Assembly (NCBI RefSeq): GCF_015704895.1 | Contig: NZ_JADQWB010000018.1 | Coordinates: 51,598 to 115,597, forward strand | Origin: Agrobacterium leguminum | Lineage (GTDB): Bacteria; Pseudomonadota; Alphaproteobacteria; Rhizobiales; Rhizobiaceae | Length of the DNA stretch: 64,000 bases | Reading direction: 5' to 3' | Part shown: in pieces, positions 1 through 8,892 of the stretch | Layout: every line of letters starts with the position of its first letter | Position numbering within the stretch: position 1 is the stretch's first letter | Made by a program: the position numbers and the translations under genes | Notes under the pieces: generated by a model | What the model was told of the DNA's origin: nothing | The model's input: the letters and a program-made list of their open reading frames with translations, nothing else | The model's database searches: none

Positions 1-529
1 GGAAGTACTGCTGGAGCGCGGTGCGGAGATCGTTCCGGCGCTAGCTTCCGTTTCCGTAACCGCCGTTTATGCCGGTCTGCGACCGGCGTCTGAAAAGAAG
101 CATTACCGCATTTCCGCCCGGCCGGACCGGCGGGCCATCACGCTCGGCGGCATTCGCTCCACGGGCCTCAGCGCCGCACTCGGTCTCGCGCAACATGCGC
201 TGAAGCTTCACGAAGGTTTCGGCACGCATTTTGTCTCACCGCCCTTGGCTCCTGGCGTGACGATGCCCAACCTGACGGAAACCTGCGAGCGGGACTGGCA
301 GCGTGCCGATCACGGCGAAATCGTCTGTCATTGCGAACTCGTCACCCGCCGCGAGATTGAGGCGACCTTTTTAAGCCCGGTGCCGCCGGGCGATTTCGGC
401 GGGCTGAGGCGGCGCACCCGCGCCGGCATGGGTCGCTGTCAGGGCTTTTATTGCAACGCCCGGCTGGCCGCGATGGCGGGCGACCGCCTGGCGATCCCGC
501 TTGCCGTTCACGAGGGAGGCGACCGATGA
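1..529 (+). CDS. FAD-dependent oxidoreductase with C-terminal BFD-like [2Fe-2S] domain (5' end missing), GlpA-like
   Basis: The reading frame is open from base 2 to the stop at 527-529, so this is the C-terminal part of a gene that starts outside the window. The visible protein ends a FAD oxidoreductase domain of the DadA/GlpA type (ITLGGIRSTGLSAALGLA is typical of its FAD-binding end). A BFD-like domain follows, with four cysteines as CHCE and CQGFYC, which should hold a [2Fe-2S] cluster. The stop overlaps the start of the next gene (ATGA at 526-529), so translation is probably coupled. With the GlpB-like flavoprotein and glycerol kinase downstream, the likely role is oxidation of glycerol 3-phosphate or a related polyol phosphate. 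That role is inferred from neighbours, since the substrate-binding half is not visible. Confidence 0.75.
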   Translation, partial: EVLLERGAEIVPALASVSVTAVYAGLRPASEKKHYRISARPDRRAITLGGIRSTGLSAALGLAQHALKLHEGFGTHFVSPPLAPGVTMPNLTETCERDWQRADHGEIVCHCELVTRREIEATFLSPVPPGDFGGLRRRTRAGMGRCQGFYCNARLAAMAGDRLAIPLAVHEGGDR

Positions 530-1746
530 GTGCGGATGTCATCGTGGTCGGCGGCGGCCCGGCAGGCGTGGCGGCGGCGCTGGAGCTGAAAGCGCGCGGT
601 ATCGCCCGCGTGATGATCCTCGAGCGTGAGCCGGCCCTTGGTGGCGCAACCCGGCATTGCCTGCATTCGCCCTTCGGCATGCGTGAGTTCGGACGCGTCT
701 ATTTCGGCCCGGCCTATGCGCAACGCCTGCAGCGGCAGGCGCAAAATGCGGGTGTCGATATCCGCACCGGTCATTCCGTGGTGGAACTCGGGCAGGATGG
801 CGCGGTGCTGGTGACGTCGGCGCGCGGCGTCGAAACGCTGAAGGCCCGGCGTATCGCGCTTGCGACCGGCGCGCGGGAAAAACCACGCTCCGCGCGGCTT
901 CTGCCCGGCGACCGGCCGGTGGGTGTGGTCACCACCGGCACGCTGCAATCCTATGTCGCCTTTCACGGCATCATGCCCTTTCGCCGGCCGCTTATCGTCG
1001 GTTCGGAACTGGTTTCCTTTTCCGCGCTTCTAACCTGCCTGACGCATCGCGCCCGGCCGGTGGCGATGATCGAGCCAGAGCCCCATCCGCTGGCGCGGTC
1101 GCCTTTCCAATGGTTTCCGCGACTGGCCGGGGTGCCCTTTTATTGTGGTGCGGTACTCACGGATATTCGCGGACGCGGCCGGGTCGAGGAGGCCGATATC
1201 CGTCTGGCGGATGGTCGCATCATGACAGTTCAATGCGACGGTGTTCTGCTCACCGGGCGGTTCACACCGGAGGCAGCGCTTCTCAATGCATCCCCCGTGG
1301 ATGTTGCGGCAGGCAGCGCCGGGCCGCTGATCGATCAGGACGGACGGATGCCCAACCCGATATTCTTCGCCGGCGGGAATGTCTTGCGGGCCGTGGAAAC
1401 GGGCGGCTGGGCGTTTCGCGAAGGCCGTCGGGTTGGCGCGGCGGTGGCTGACGATCTCGCCCGGGGACCATGCGGCGCGCCGGCGGTGCCCGTCACCTTC
1501 GCCGATCCGCTCAAGCTGGCGGTTCCCGCCATGTTGAGGCCGGGTGGGCTCGACAGACCCGCATTTCGCGATTTTCAGCTTCGCTTCACCAGACGCGTTC
1601 AAGGCCGGCTTTCGCTTCATCTCGACGGAACGGAAGTGTGGAGCAAGACCGGCCGTTGGCCTCCTGAACGCCGTGTACTGGTGCCCATTCCCGGCGCTGC
1701 GTTTGAAGCGGGCCAGATTGCTTTCCACTTTCAGGAGACCAATTGA
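526..1746 (+). CDS. GlpB/HcnB-like FAD/NAD(P)-binding oxidoreductase subunit
   Basis: 406 residues. The N terminus carries a Rossmann dinucleotide motif (VIVVGGGPAGVAAA, residues 5-18), followed by a second nucleotide-binding stretch (ATGAREKPR) and a C-terminal FAD motif (NPIFFAGGNVLRA). This matches the pyridine nucleotide-disulphide-type flavoproteins that pair with a BFD-containing partner, as in GlpA/GlpB, HcnB/HcnC or opine oxidases. The start at 526 is chosen because it overlaps the upstream stop as ATGA. The stop overlaps the next start as TGATG, so the three genes form one translationally coupled unit. The kinase next door favours a glycerol-3-phosphate dehydrogenase subunit. An amino-acid or opine oxidase subunit remains possible. 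Confidence 0.75.
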   Translation: MSADVIVVGGGPAGVAAALELKARGIARVMILEREPALGGATRHCLHSPFGMREFGRVYFGPAYAQRLQRQAQNAGVDIRTGHSVVELGQDGAVLVTSARGVETLKARRIALATGAREKPRSARLLPGDRPVGVVTTGTLQSYVAFHGIMPFRRPLIVGSELVSFSALLTCLTHRARPVAMIEPEPHPLARSPFQWFPRLAGVPFYCGAVLTDIRGRGRVEEADIRLADGRIMTVQCDGVLLTGRFTPEAALLNASPVDVAAGSAGPLIDQDGRMPNPIFFAGGNVLRAVETGGWAFREGRRVGAAVADDLARGPCGAPAVPVTFADPLKLAVPAMLRPGGLDRPAFRDFQLRFTRRVQGRLSLHLDGTEVWSKTGRWPPERRVLVPIPGAAFEAGQIAFHFQETN

Positions 1747-3191
1747 TGCGCATTGCCGCAATCGATCAGGGAACGACATCGACCCGGTGCCTTGTGGTGA
1801 GCGATGGCGGCACGGCGGAGGTCGTGGCCAGCCGGCGTCACGCGCAATTTTATCCGGCCGCCGGCCATGTGGAACATGATCCGGAAGAACTGCTGGGCAA
1901 CATCCGCGCGGTGCTGGCTGCCGCCGGGCCGGTGGATGCCATCGCCATCGCCAATCAGGGCGAGAGTTGCCTGGCGTGGGATGCCGTAAGCGGCGAGGCG
2001 CTGTCGCCGGTCATCGTCTGGCAGGATGCCCGCACCGCCGAAGCGCTCGCCGCCCTGCCGCCTTCGGCAACGGATCGTTCTAAAGAGATTTGCGGGCTGC
2101 CGCTCGATCCCTATTTTTCGGCCAGCAAACTGGCCTGGCTGGTCAGGCACAATCCGGCAGTGGCAGAGGCAAGGGCTGCGGGCCGTTTGCGGCTGGGCAC
2201 CACCGATGCGTTTTTTCTGGACCGGCTGACGGGCTGTTTCCGCACCGACCTTGCAACGGCGTCGCGCACGGGTCTGCTCAATCTTTCAACCGGAGACTGG
2301 AGCCCGGAACTCTGCGCGCTTCACGGCGTGCCGCTGGATTGCCTGCCCACAATCGGCCCTGTCGATGGTGGCTTCGGCGCGGTCGAGGGAACGCCCATCC
2401 GCGTTTCCATCGTCGATCAGCAGGCAGCGCTTTATGGGCATGGCTGCCGCAAGGCCGGCGATTGCAAGATAACCTTCGGAACCGGGGCTTTTCTGCTGGC
2501 CGTTGCCGGTAACGGGAGGCCTTTGACGGGAGAGCTTCTGCCGACCATTGGCTGGCAAATGCAGGGCGCCCCCGCTATCTTTGCCATCGAAGGCGGGATC
2601 TATGATGCCGGCGCGGCGCTTGAATGGGCGAAAAAGATCGGCCTCTATGCTGAAAATGCAGAACTCGACGGTTTCGAGGGGCCGTCGGCCATTCGTCGCG
2701 GCCTTGTGTTCGTGCCCGCCCTTTCGGGCCTTGCCGCGCCCTATTGGGACAGGCAGGCCGTGCCTTTGTTCATCGGCATGGACCACGCGACTGAGCGGCG
2801 TGACATGGTGCGTGCCGTGCTGGAAGGCATTGCCCTGCTGACGGTGCGGTTGATCGAGGCGGCATCGGCGGTCGCCCCCATAGGCGACACGATCTCCATC
2901 GATGGCGGCTTGTCGAACAGCCGTTATTTCGCCCGCTTTCTGGCCGCCGCCAGCGGTCGAACCATTTGCGTGCCCGCCATGCGCGAGTTGACGGCGCTCG
3001 GTCTGGCGGAACTGTGCGGTGTCGATGTCGCGGCCCTGCGAGGCGATGCCGAGATATTCACGCCCGATGGATCGGTCGATGCCGAAGACCACGCCCGCTT
3101 CGCACGCGCCATAGACAGTGCGCGGAGCTGGCAACGATCCAAAACCTGCACAAGTGCGGTTCCGCCGACCGTGCCGGCGGCGGGCGTCTGA
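1746..3191 (+). CDS. glpK: Glycerol kinase-like FGGY carbohydrate kinase
   Basis: 481 residues, close to the usual length of about 500. It opens with the FGGY-kinase phosphate-binding signature IDQGTTSTR, the form typical of glycerol kinases, and carries the adenosine-side motifs ITFGTGAFLLA and ISIDGGLSNSRYF. The expected reaction is ATP-dependent phosphorylation of glycerol to glycerol 3-phosphate in the cytoplasm. The ATG at 1746 shares a base with the stop of the upstream flavoprotein. A TTG at 1743 would add one residue and is less likely. The order dehydrogenase subunits then kinase suggests the product feeds the flavoproteins. Another polyol as substrate cannot be excluded from sequence alone. 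Confidence 0.8.
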   Translation: MRIAAIDQGTTSTRCLVVSDGGTAEVVASRRHAQFYPAAGHVEHDPEELLGNIRAVLAAAGPVDAIAIANQGESCLAWDAVSGEALSPVIVWQDARTAEALAALPPSATDRSKEICGLPLDPYFSASKLAWLVRHNPAVAEARAAGRLRLGTTDAFFLDRLTGCFRTDLATASRTGLLNLSTGDWSPELCALHGVPLDCLPTIGPVDGGFGAVEGTPIRVSIVDQQAALYGHGCRKAGDCKITFGTGAFLLAVAGNGRPLTGELLPTIGWQMQGAPAIFAIEGGIYDAGAALEWAKKIGLYAENAELDGFEGPSAIRRGLVFVPALSGLAAPYWDRQAVPLFIGMDHATERRDMVRAVLEGIALLTVRLIEAASAVAPIGDTISIDGGLSNSRYFARFLAAASGRTICVPAMRELTALGLAELCGVDVAALRGDAEIFTPDGSVDAEDHARFARAIDSARSWQRSKTCTSAVPPTVPAAGV

Positions 3192-3334
3192 TTTCTCCAA
3201 TTTAAAGAACAGGCGACAAAGGCGACAGAATTTGATAAATTACAAAACAGCCGGTTGCGGTTTGACGCGTCGATAAGAAGTCACCGAGCGTTCCTGTACC
3301 GCCAGCCGGATCATGGCGCAGGAGGAGAAGTGCT

Positions 3335-4150
3335 ATGACGGCATTCCATGTCATGGCCGGTGCGAGTGGTGAATTTGCCCGCCCGGAAGTCCGCAAGATT
3401 GGCATCCCGGATATTGTGGATGCGTTGAAGCTGGGACTTGAGGACTTTAAAGAAAAGCCGTCCCACTATGTTTTTCTCTGTCTTATGTATCCGATTGCCG
3501 GTGTTTTTCTGGTGATGTGGAGTTCCGGCGCCAATCTGCTGCCGGTTATTTATCCGCTGATGTCGGGTTTTGCACTGATTGGTCCGATCGCGGCCATCGG
3601 GCTTTATGAAATCAGTCGACGACGCGAGCAGGGGTTGGATAGCTCCTGGCGGCATGCACTGGAGGTTCGTCACTCTCCGGCCCTGCCGTCGATCATCGCG
3701 GTCGCCGTCATGCTGTTCGTGCTTTTCGTCGTCTGGTTGATTGTTGCGCAGAGCATCTACACTGCGACTTTCGATGCGACCGGTCCGGTTTCGCTCTCCA
3801 CCTTTCTGTCGGACGTATTGACGACCTCGCAAGGTCTCTCCCTCATCATCTGGGGCAATCTGGCCGGCTTCGTTTTCGCGGTCGTCGTGCTGGCGACAAC
3901 GGTGGTGGCGTTCCCGCTGCTGCTCGACCGGGATGTCGGCGCAGTCGCGGCGGTGGATGCGAGCATCCGCGCCACGCTTGCCAACCCGGTTCCGGTGGCG
4001 CTTTGGGGATTGATCGTCGCGGCCTTGCTCGTCGTCGGCACGATCCCGGTATTTATCGGCCTCGCGGTCGTCATGCCCATCCTCGGCCACTCGACCTGGC
4101 ACCTCTATCGGAAACTGATCGTGTCCGATTATCCAAGCCGTACGCCTTGA
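3335..4150 (+). CDS. DUF2189 integral membrane protein
   Basis: 271 residues. It matches the DUF2189 family: a short soluble N terminus (residues 1-50) followed by about six hydrophobic segments, among them a stretch near 50-70 and another near 125-145. The function of this family is unknown. A strong ribosome site (AGGAGGAG, about 3319-3326) stands just before the ATG. It lies alone between the glycerol cluster and the oxidase operon. The 143 bases upstream contain a short direct repeat (GGCGACA twice near 3212-3227) but no promoter I can defend. Confidence 0.75.
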   Translation: MTAFHVMAGASGEFARPEVRKIGIPDIVDALKLGLEDFKEKPSHYVFLCLMYPIAGVFLVMWSSGANLLPVIYPLMSGFALIGPIAAIGLYEISRRREQGLDSSWRHALEVRHSPALPSIIAVAVMLFVLFVVWLIVAQSIYTATFDATGPVSLSTFLSDVLTTSQGLSLIIWGNLAGFVFAVVVLATTVVAFPLLLDRDVGAVAAVDASIRATLANPVPVALWGLIVAALLVVGTIPVFIGLAVVMPILGHSTWHLYRKLIVSDYPSRTP

Positions 4151-4193
4151 ATTCATAGAGGAAATCTATCCGTAGATCATCCTCCCTGCCGTT

Positions 4194-4215
4194 GCGGCCC
4201 CGCGAGGGGAGCCGC
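4194..4215. other. GC-rich hairpin after the DUF2189 gene
   Basis: Arms GCGGC and GCCGC with inner CCC/GGG pairing and one bulged A around a GCGA loop. It lies 44 bases after the DUF2189 stop. No T-run follows on either strand, so a rho-independent terminator is not proven. It could be a transcript-end stabiliser. Confidence 0.3.
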
Positions 4216-4251
4216 GGCGGTTGGGACGGCCATGGAGAGTGCGGGGATGCC

Positions 4252-4374
4252 ATGTGGTATCGTTTTCTTCCGATCTGTCTGCTTTTCGCGATTGCCTTCC
4301 CGATTGAGGCCGTAGCACTGGAAGGAGACGCTGCCGCAGGCGCCACCATAATTGCTCGCCCGATCAATTTATGA
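4252..4374 (+). pseudogene. Remnant of a c-type cytochrome gene (signal peptide and first residues only)
   Basis: A 40-codon frame from ATG 4252 encodes a clear signal peptide (hydrophobic FLPICLLFAIAFPIEAVA). The next residues, LEGDAAAGATIIAR, look like the first helix of a class I cytochrome c, which normally reads GDAAAG.xxF..C..CH. The frame then ends at TGA 4372-4374 before any CxxCH haem motif, and I found no haem motif in the other two forward frames before the next gene. Oxidase operons of the coxMNOP type often have a cytochrome c gene next to them, so a truncated relic is plausible. A genuinely short secreted peptide is the alternative. The rest of 4151-4440 holds only the hairpin at 4194-4215 and the ribosome site of the next gene. 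Confidence 0.4.
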
Positions 4375-4440
4375 GATAATTCTAATATACTTCGCGATGG
4401 GGTTGTAGAAGTATTCGTGGCCGGATCACGGGAGGAGACG

Positions 4441-5256
4441 ATGGCTGTCGTTGTGATTCTCGTTCTGCTGGTGGTGGGATCGATCGTATTCCACCTGCTG
4501 AGCCCGTGGTGGTGGACGCCGATAGCCTCGAACTGGAGCTATATCGACAATACGATCATCATCACTTTCTGGATCACCGGCTTCGTTTTCTCGGCCGTTG
4601 TGCTGTTCGTCGCCTATTGCGTGTTCCGCTTCAGGCACCGCGCCGGAAACCGGGCGGCATACCAGCCCGAAAACAAGCGCCTGGAATGGTGGCTGGCGGG
4701 CGGAACCGGGGTTGGGGTGGCTGCAATGCTTCTCCCGGGCCTCTTCGTATGGAACCAGTTCGTAACCGTCCCGGACGGTGCGAGCGAGGTGGAAGTCGTC
4801 GGTAAGCAATGGCAATGGAGTTTCCGCCTGCCGGGAGCGGACGGACGGCTCGGGCGGGCGGATACGCGCGCTATTGGACCCGACAATCCGCTCGGCCTGA
4901 ACAGGAACGATCTCGCCGGAATGGACGATGTCATCGTTGAAGGCGGTGAGTTGCATCTGCCCGCCGGCAGGCCGGTGAAGATGCTGCTGCGCGCGGTCGA
5001 TGTCGTGCATGATTTCTACGTACCGGAGTTCCGGGCCAAGATGGACATGATCCCCGGCTCGGTCACCTACTACTGGTTTACGCCGACCCGGACGGGAACC
5101 TTCGAGGTTCTCTGCGCGGAACTGTGCGGTGTGGGTCATCCGCAGATGCGCGGCACCGTCGTCGTCGATACCGAGACCGATTATCAAGCCTGGCTGCAGC
5201 AGCAGCCGACTTTCTCGAAATTGCTGGCTTCGGCGGAAACGCCGGCGGCCAGATAA
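4441..5256 (+). CDS. coxM: Cytochrome c oxidase subunit II
   Basis: 271 residues. Two N-terminal membrane segments (about 2-20 and 38-60, with a further hydrophobic stretch near 88-105) are followed by a periplasmic cupredoxin domain. The complete CuA site is present: His190, Cys225, Glu227, Cys229, His233 and Met236 in CAELCGVGHPQM. It accepts electrons from a cytochrome c and passes them to subunit I. No haem-binding CxxCH is fused to it, unlike caa3-type subunit II. The ATG at 4441 has GGAGG at 4431-4435. An in-frame GTG at 4417 lacks such a site. First gene of a five-gene operon. The symbol follows the gene order of rhizobial coxMNOP. Confidence 0.9.
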   Translation: MAVVVILVLLVVGSIVFHLLSPWWWTPIASNWSYIDNTIIITFWITGFVFSAVVLFVAYCVFRFRHRAGNRAAYQPENKRLEWWLAGGTGVGVAAMLLPGLFVWNQFVTVPDGASEVEVVGKQWQWSFRLPGADGRLGRADTRAIGPDNPLGLNRNDLAGMDDVIVEGGELHLPAGRPVKMLLRAVDVVHDFYVPEFRAKMDMIPGSVTYYWFTPTRTGTFEVLCAELCGVGHPQMRGTVVVDTETDYQAWLQQQPTFSKLLASAETPAAR

Positions 5257-5310
5257 GCGCCGCGCATATTGGAAGGGAAGACCGCATCGGGGGAACAGGG
5301 AGGTTGGAAC

Positions 5311-7089
5311 ATGGCCGAGATTGGATCCGGCGCCGGGCAGGTCATTCAGCCCGCTGAAGTCGAGGACGTCGAGCTTTATCACCCGAAAAGCTGGTGGACG
5401 AAATATGTCTTCAGCCAGGATGCCAAGATCATTGCCATTCAATATTTCCTGACAGCCATCGCAATCGGCATGGTGGCGCTGGTGCTTTCCTGGCTGATGC
5501 GCCTGCAGCTCGGTTTTCCCGGCTATTTCTCCTTCATCGACGCGGAACATTATTATCAGTTCATCACCATGCATGGCATGATCATGGTGATTTACCTGCT
5601 CACCGCGCTGTTTCTCGGCGGTTTCGGCAACTACCTGATCCCGCTGATGCTCGGCGCGCGCGACATGGTGTTTCCCTATGCCAATATGCTGAGCTACTGG
5701 CTCTACCTTTCCGCCGTCCTTGTGCTGGTGGCCGGTTTCTTCGCACCCGGCGGGCCGACGGGCGCCGGCTGGACGCTCTATCCGCCGCAGGCGCTTCTTT
5801 CAGGAACGCCGGGCGGGCGCGACTGGGGCATCATCCTGATGCTGTCATCGCTGATCCTGTTCATCATCGGCTTTACTTTGGGCGGGCTGAATTACGTCGT
5901 CACCGTGCTGCAGGGACGCACGCGGGGCATGACGCTGATGCGCATGCCATTGACGATATGGGGCATATTCACGGCTACCGCCATGGCGCTGCTCGCTTTC
6001 CCGGCGCTCTTCGTCGCTGCCGTCATGATGTTGTTCGACCGGCTGCTCGGCACGAGCTTCTTCATGCCGGCCATCGTGGAGATGGGCGAACAATTGAAGC
6101 AGGAGGGCGGCAGTCCCATTTTGTTTCAGCACCTGTTCTGGTTCTTCGGCCATCCGGAAGTCTATATCGTCGCACTTCCCGCCTTCGGCATCGTCTCGGA
6201 TCTGATCAGCACCCATGCGCGCAAGAATATCTTCGGCTACCGCATGATGGTCTGGGCGATCGTTATCATCGCGGCGCTGAGCTTCGTCGTCTGGGCGCAT
6301 CATATGTATGTCAGCGGCATGAACCCGAATTTCGGGTTCTTTTTTGCAACCACGACACTGATTATCGCCGTGCCGACGGCGATCAAGGTCTATAATTGGG
6401 TGCTGACGCTCTGGCGCGGCGATATCCATCTCACCCTACCGATGCTGTTTGCGCTCGCCTTCATCGTCACATTCATCAATGGCGGATTGACGGGTCTCTT
6501 CCTCGGCAATGTCGTCGTCGATGTGCCGCTTTCGGATACGATGTTCGTGGTCGCCCATTTTCATATGGTGATGGGGGTCGCGCCGATCATGGTGATCTTC
6601 GGTGCGATTCACCACTGGTATCCGAAAGTCACGGGCCGGATGCTGAACGAGGCGATGGGGCACGTCCATTTCTGGATCACCTTTCTCGGTGCTTATGCCA
6701 TCTTCTTCCCGATGCATTATCTCGGGCTGATGGGCGTGCCGCGCCGCTATTACGAGCTGGGCGAAACCGCTTTCATTCCAGATTCGGCGCACACGTTGAA
6801 CATATTCATCACCGTGGCCGCGCTCATCGTCGGTGCGGCTCAACTGCTGTTCGTGTTCAATCTCGAGTGGAGCCTGCGCTGGGGCAAAAAGGCGGTCGGC
6901 AATCCGTGGCGGGCCACGACACTGGAATGGCAGACGCCGCAGACCCCGCCGGTTCATGGCAATTGGGGCAAGGAACTGCCGGTCGTTTATCGCTGGCCGT
7001 ATGACTACAGCGTGCCCGGCGCGGCTGAGGACTTCCTGCCGCAAAACCAGCCGGCGGCTGCCGGGCCGTCCGAAAGGGTCCCGTCATGA
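5311..7089 (+). CDS. coxN: Cytochrome c oxidase subunit I (haem-copper oxidase, A1 type)
   Basis: 592 residues with twelve or more membrane segments. All metal ligands are visible: His88 and His418 for the low-spin haem, His416 for the high-spin haem, and His281, His330 and His331 for CuB. Tyr285 is in place for the His-Tyr crosslink and Glu283 in GHPEVY marks the A1 family with a D-type proton path. Lys359 fits the K path. It reduces oxygen to water and pumps protons across the inner membrane. ATG 5311 follows an AGGGAGG site. An in-frame TTG at 5269 has no such site. The stop overlaps the next start as ATGA. Confidence 0.93.
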   Translation: MAEIGSGAGQVIQPAEVEDVELYHPKSWWTKYVFSQDAKIIAIQYFLTAIAIGMVALVLSWLMRLQLGFPGYFSFIDAEHYYQFITMHGMIMVIYLLTALFLGGFGNYLIPLMLGARDMVFPYANMLSYWLYLSAVLVLVAGFFAPGGPTGAGWTLYPPQALLSGTPGGRDWGIILMLSSLILFIIGFTLGGLNYVVTVLQGRTRGMTLMRMPLTIWGIFTATAMALLAFPALFVAAVMMLFDRLLGTSFFMPAIVEMGEQLKQEGGSPILFQHLFWFFGHPEVYIVALPAFGIVSDLISTHARKNIFGYRMMVWAIVIIAALSFVVWAHHMYVSGMNPNFGFFFATTTLIIAVPTAIKVYNWVLTLWRGDIHLTLPMLFALAFIVTFINGGLTGLFLGNVVVDVPLSDTMFVVAHFHMVMGVAPIMVIFGAIHHWYPKVTGRMLNEAMGHVHFWITFLGAYAIFFPMHYLGLMGVPRRYYELGETAFIPDSAHTLNIFITVAALIVGAAQLLFVFNLEWSLRWGKKAVGNPWRATTLEWQTPQTPPVHGNWGKELPVVYRWPYDYSVPGAAEDFLPQNQPAAAGPSERVPS

Positions 7090-7790
7090 GCGCCATCCTC
7101 ATCTTCATGGCCGGGATCGCCGGCATCATCGGCTGGTGGATGGCGCGGCAGCGGCTGGCCTCGAAGCCTTGGCTGGAAGTCGGTCTGGCAGGCGATGCGC
7201 CGCAGATGCAGGGATCGTCGGCGACAATCGCGAAAGTCGGACTTGGGATATTTCTGGCGGTTGTCGGCGCGTTGTTCACCTTGCTCATCAGCGCCTATCT
7301 CGGCCGCATGGGCGGCGCCGACTGGTGGGGTATCCCGATCCCCGGACTGTTATGGGTGAACACCGCGGCGCTTGCCGCCAGCAGTCTGGCGCTGCAATGG
7401 GCGAAAACCGAAACCCGTCCAGATCATCGCGAGAGACTGAATGCGGCTCTTGTGACAGCCTTTGCGACGGCTGTTTTCTTTGTCGCCGGTCAATTCCTGG
7501 CGTGGCGGCAACTCATCTCCGCAGGCTATATTCTGGCGGATAACCCATCGAACAGCTTCTTCTACATGATCACCGGCCTGCACGGCCTGCATATATTGGG
7601 CGGGCTTTTCGTGCTTGGTCGCACCGCAATCCGTGCCCGGAGCGAGCCCTTGTCGGCGAGGATGCGCCTGAGTGTGGAGCTGTGCGCCATCTACTGGCAT
7701 TTCATGCTGGTCGTCTGGCTTATCCTTTTTGCGCTTTTCGCCGGCTGGGCGAACAGTTTCGTCGATCTCTGCCGTCAATTGGTCACCTGA
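7086..7790 (+). CDS. coxO: Cytochrome c oxidase subunit III-like protein (first copy)
   Basis: 234 residues, largely hydrophobic with about six or seven membrane segments. Family features include the GLHGLHILGG stretch and the C-terminal IYWHFMLVVWLILFALF, typical of subunit III. Subunit III has no metal and stabilises subunit I in the inner membrane. The gene starts inside the stop of coxN. A second subunit III gene follows directly, as in the coxMNOP arrangement, so the two paralogues probably both belong to one complex. Confidence 0.85.
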   Translation: MSAILIFMAGIAGIIGWWMARQRLASKPWLEVGLAGDAPQMQGSSATIAKVGLGIFLAVVGALFTLLISAYLGRMGGADWWGIPIPGLLWVNTAALAASSLALQWAKTETRPDHRERLNAALVTAFATAVFFVAGQFLAWRQLISAGYILADNPSNSFFYMITGLHGLHILGGLFVLGRTAIRARSEPLSARMRLSVELCAIYWHFMLVVWLILFALFAGWANSFVDLCRQLVT

Positions 7791-7802
7791 GGAGTGTCGA
7801 TC

Positions 7803-8528
7803 ATGGCCGCATCCATGGAGGAAAGACCGGTAAGTGATCCGCATCTGCGGCCGGCGGGATTGCGCGGCATCGCCGCCGATCTGTCATCGGACCAGCGGGC
7901 GTTCAAGAACGTCTCCTGGGGCAAGGCGATGATGTGGATATTCATTCTGAGCGATATCTTCATTTTCGGCTGTTTCCTGCTGGCCTATATGGCGGCGCGC
8001 ATGTCGGCCACCGCGGCCTGGCCCAATCCGAGCGAGGTTTTCGCGCTCACGATTGCCGGCAGGCACATTCCGCTGATCCTGATTGCCATCATGACCTTTG
8101 TTCTCATCAGCAGCAGCGGCACGATGGCCATGGCCGTCAACTTCGCATATCGCCGCGACCGTCGCAAAACCGCCGCGCTGATGGTGGCGACGGCAGCGCT
8201 TGGCGCGACATTCGTGGGAATGCAGGCTTTCGAATGGAGCAAGCTTATCGCAGAGGGCGTTCGTCCCTGGGAAAACCCGTGGGGTGCGGCGCAGTTCGGT
8301 TCGGCTTTCTTCATGATCACGGGCTTTCACGGCACCCATGTTTCCATCGGCGTCCTGTTTCTTCTCATCGTCGCGCGCAAGGTTTGGCGGGGAGATTTCG
8401 ATGAGGAAAGGCGGGGGTTCTTCACCAGCCGCAAGGGGCAATACGAGATCGTCGAGATAACCGGGCTTTACTGGCACTTCGTGGATCTGGTGTGGGTCTT
8501 TATCTTCGCATTCTTCTATCTGTGGTGA
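7803..8528 (+). CDS. coxP: Cytochrome c oxidase subunit III (second copy)
   Basis: 241 residues. It carries the conserved subunit III features FHGTHVSIGV and, at the end, GLYWHFVDLVWVFIF, and about six membrane segments. It is more canonical than the preceding paralogue. The ATG at 7803 is preceded by GGAG at 7791-7794. An in-frame GTG at 7794 overlaps that site and is unlikely. It is an inner-membrane partner of subunit I in the same operon. Confidence 0.88.
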   Translation: MAASMEERPVSDPHLRPAGLRGIAADLSSDQRAFKNVSWGKAMMWIFILSDIFIFGCFLLAYMAARMSATAAWPNPSEVFALTIAGRHIPLILIAIMTFVLISSSGTMAMAVNFAYRRDRRKTAALMVATAALGATFVGMQAFEWSKLIAEGVRPWENPWGAAQFGSAFFMITGFHGTHVSIGVLFLLIVARKVWRGDFDEERRGFFTSRKGQYEIVEITGLYWHFVDLVWVFIFAFFYLW

Positions 8529-8542
8529 GTGAGGATGGCATC

Positions 8543-8875
8543 ATGGCACAGCAACAGTCACAACAGGGACAGCAGCATCCGATAAGACTTTACATGGTGG
8601 TCTGGGGACTGCTTTTCGTCCTCAGCGCCTTCTCCTATATGGTCGATTATCTCGGCATTCAGAGCTATCCGAGATGGTCCCTGATCATCCTGTTCATGAT
8701 CCTGAAGGCGGGGCTGATCATGGCGATTTTCATGCATATGGCCTGGGAGCGGCTGGTCCTGATCTACGCCATCCTGCTTCCGCCGGTTCTCGTGCTCGTC
8801 TTCGCAGCCCTGATGGCCTCGGAATCCAACTATACGGCTCTTACCCGGGTGACCTTCATGGGGGCCGGTTCTTGA
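8543..8875 (+). CDS. Cytochrome c oxidase subunit IV-like small membrane protein
   Basis: 110 residues with three predicted membrane segments (about 16-36, 46-67 and 73-94), a Gln-rich soluble N terminus, and the family motif FMHMAWERL. This fits the prokaryotic cytochrome oxidase subunit IV family, an assembly or stability subunit. An in-frame ATG at 8534 would add three residues. 8543 has better spacing from the GAGTGAGG stretch. Last gene of the oxidase operon, convergent with the AraC-type gene 17 bases away. Confidence 0.8.
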   Translation: MAQQQSQQGQQHPIRLYMVVWGLLFVLSAFSYMVDYLGIQSYPRWSLIILFMILKAGLIMAIFMHMAWERLVLIYAILLPPVLVLVFAALMASESNYTALTRVTFMGAGS

Positions 8876-8892
8876 GACCCGAGGCAAGATTT

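Noticed and set aside
4192..4251. Longer start for the small ORF before the oxidase operon
   Set aside because: The extra residues come from a GC-rich hairpin; the hydrophobic signal peptide begins properly at the ATG at 4252.
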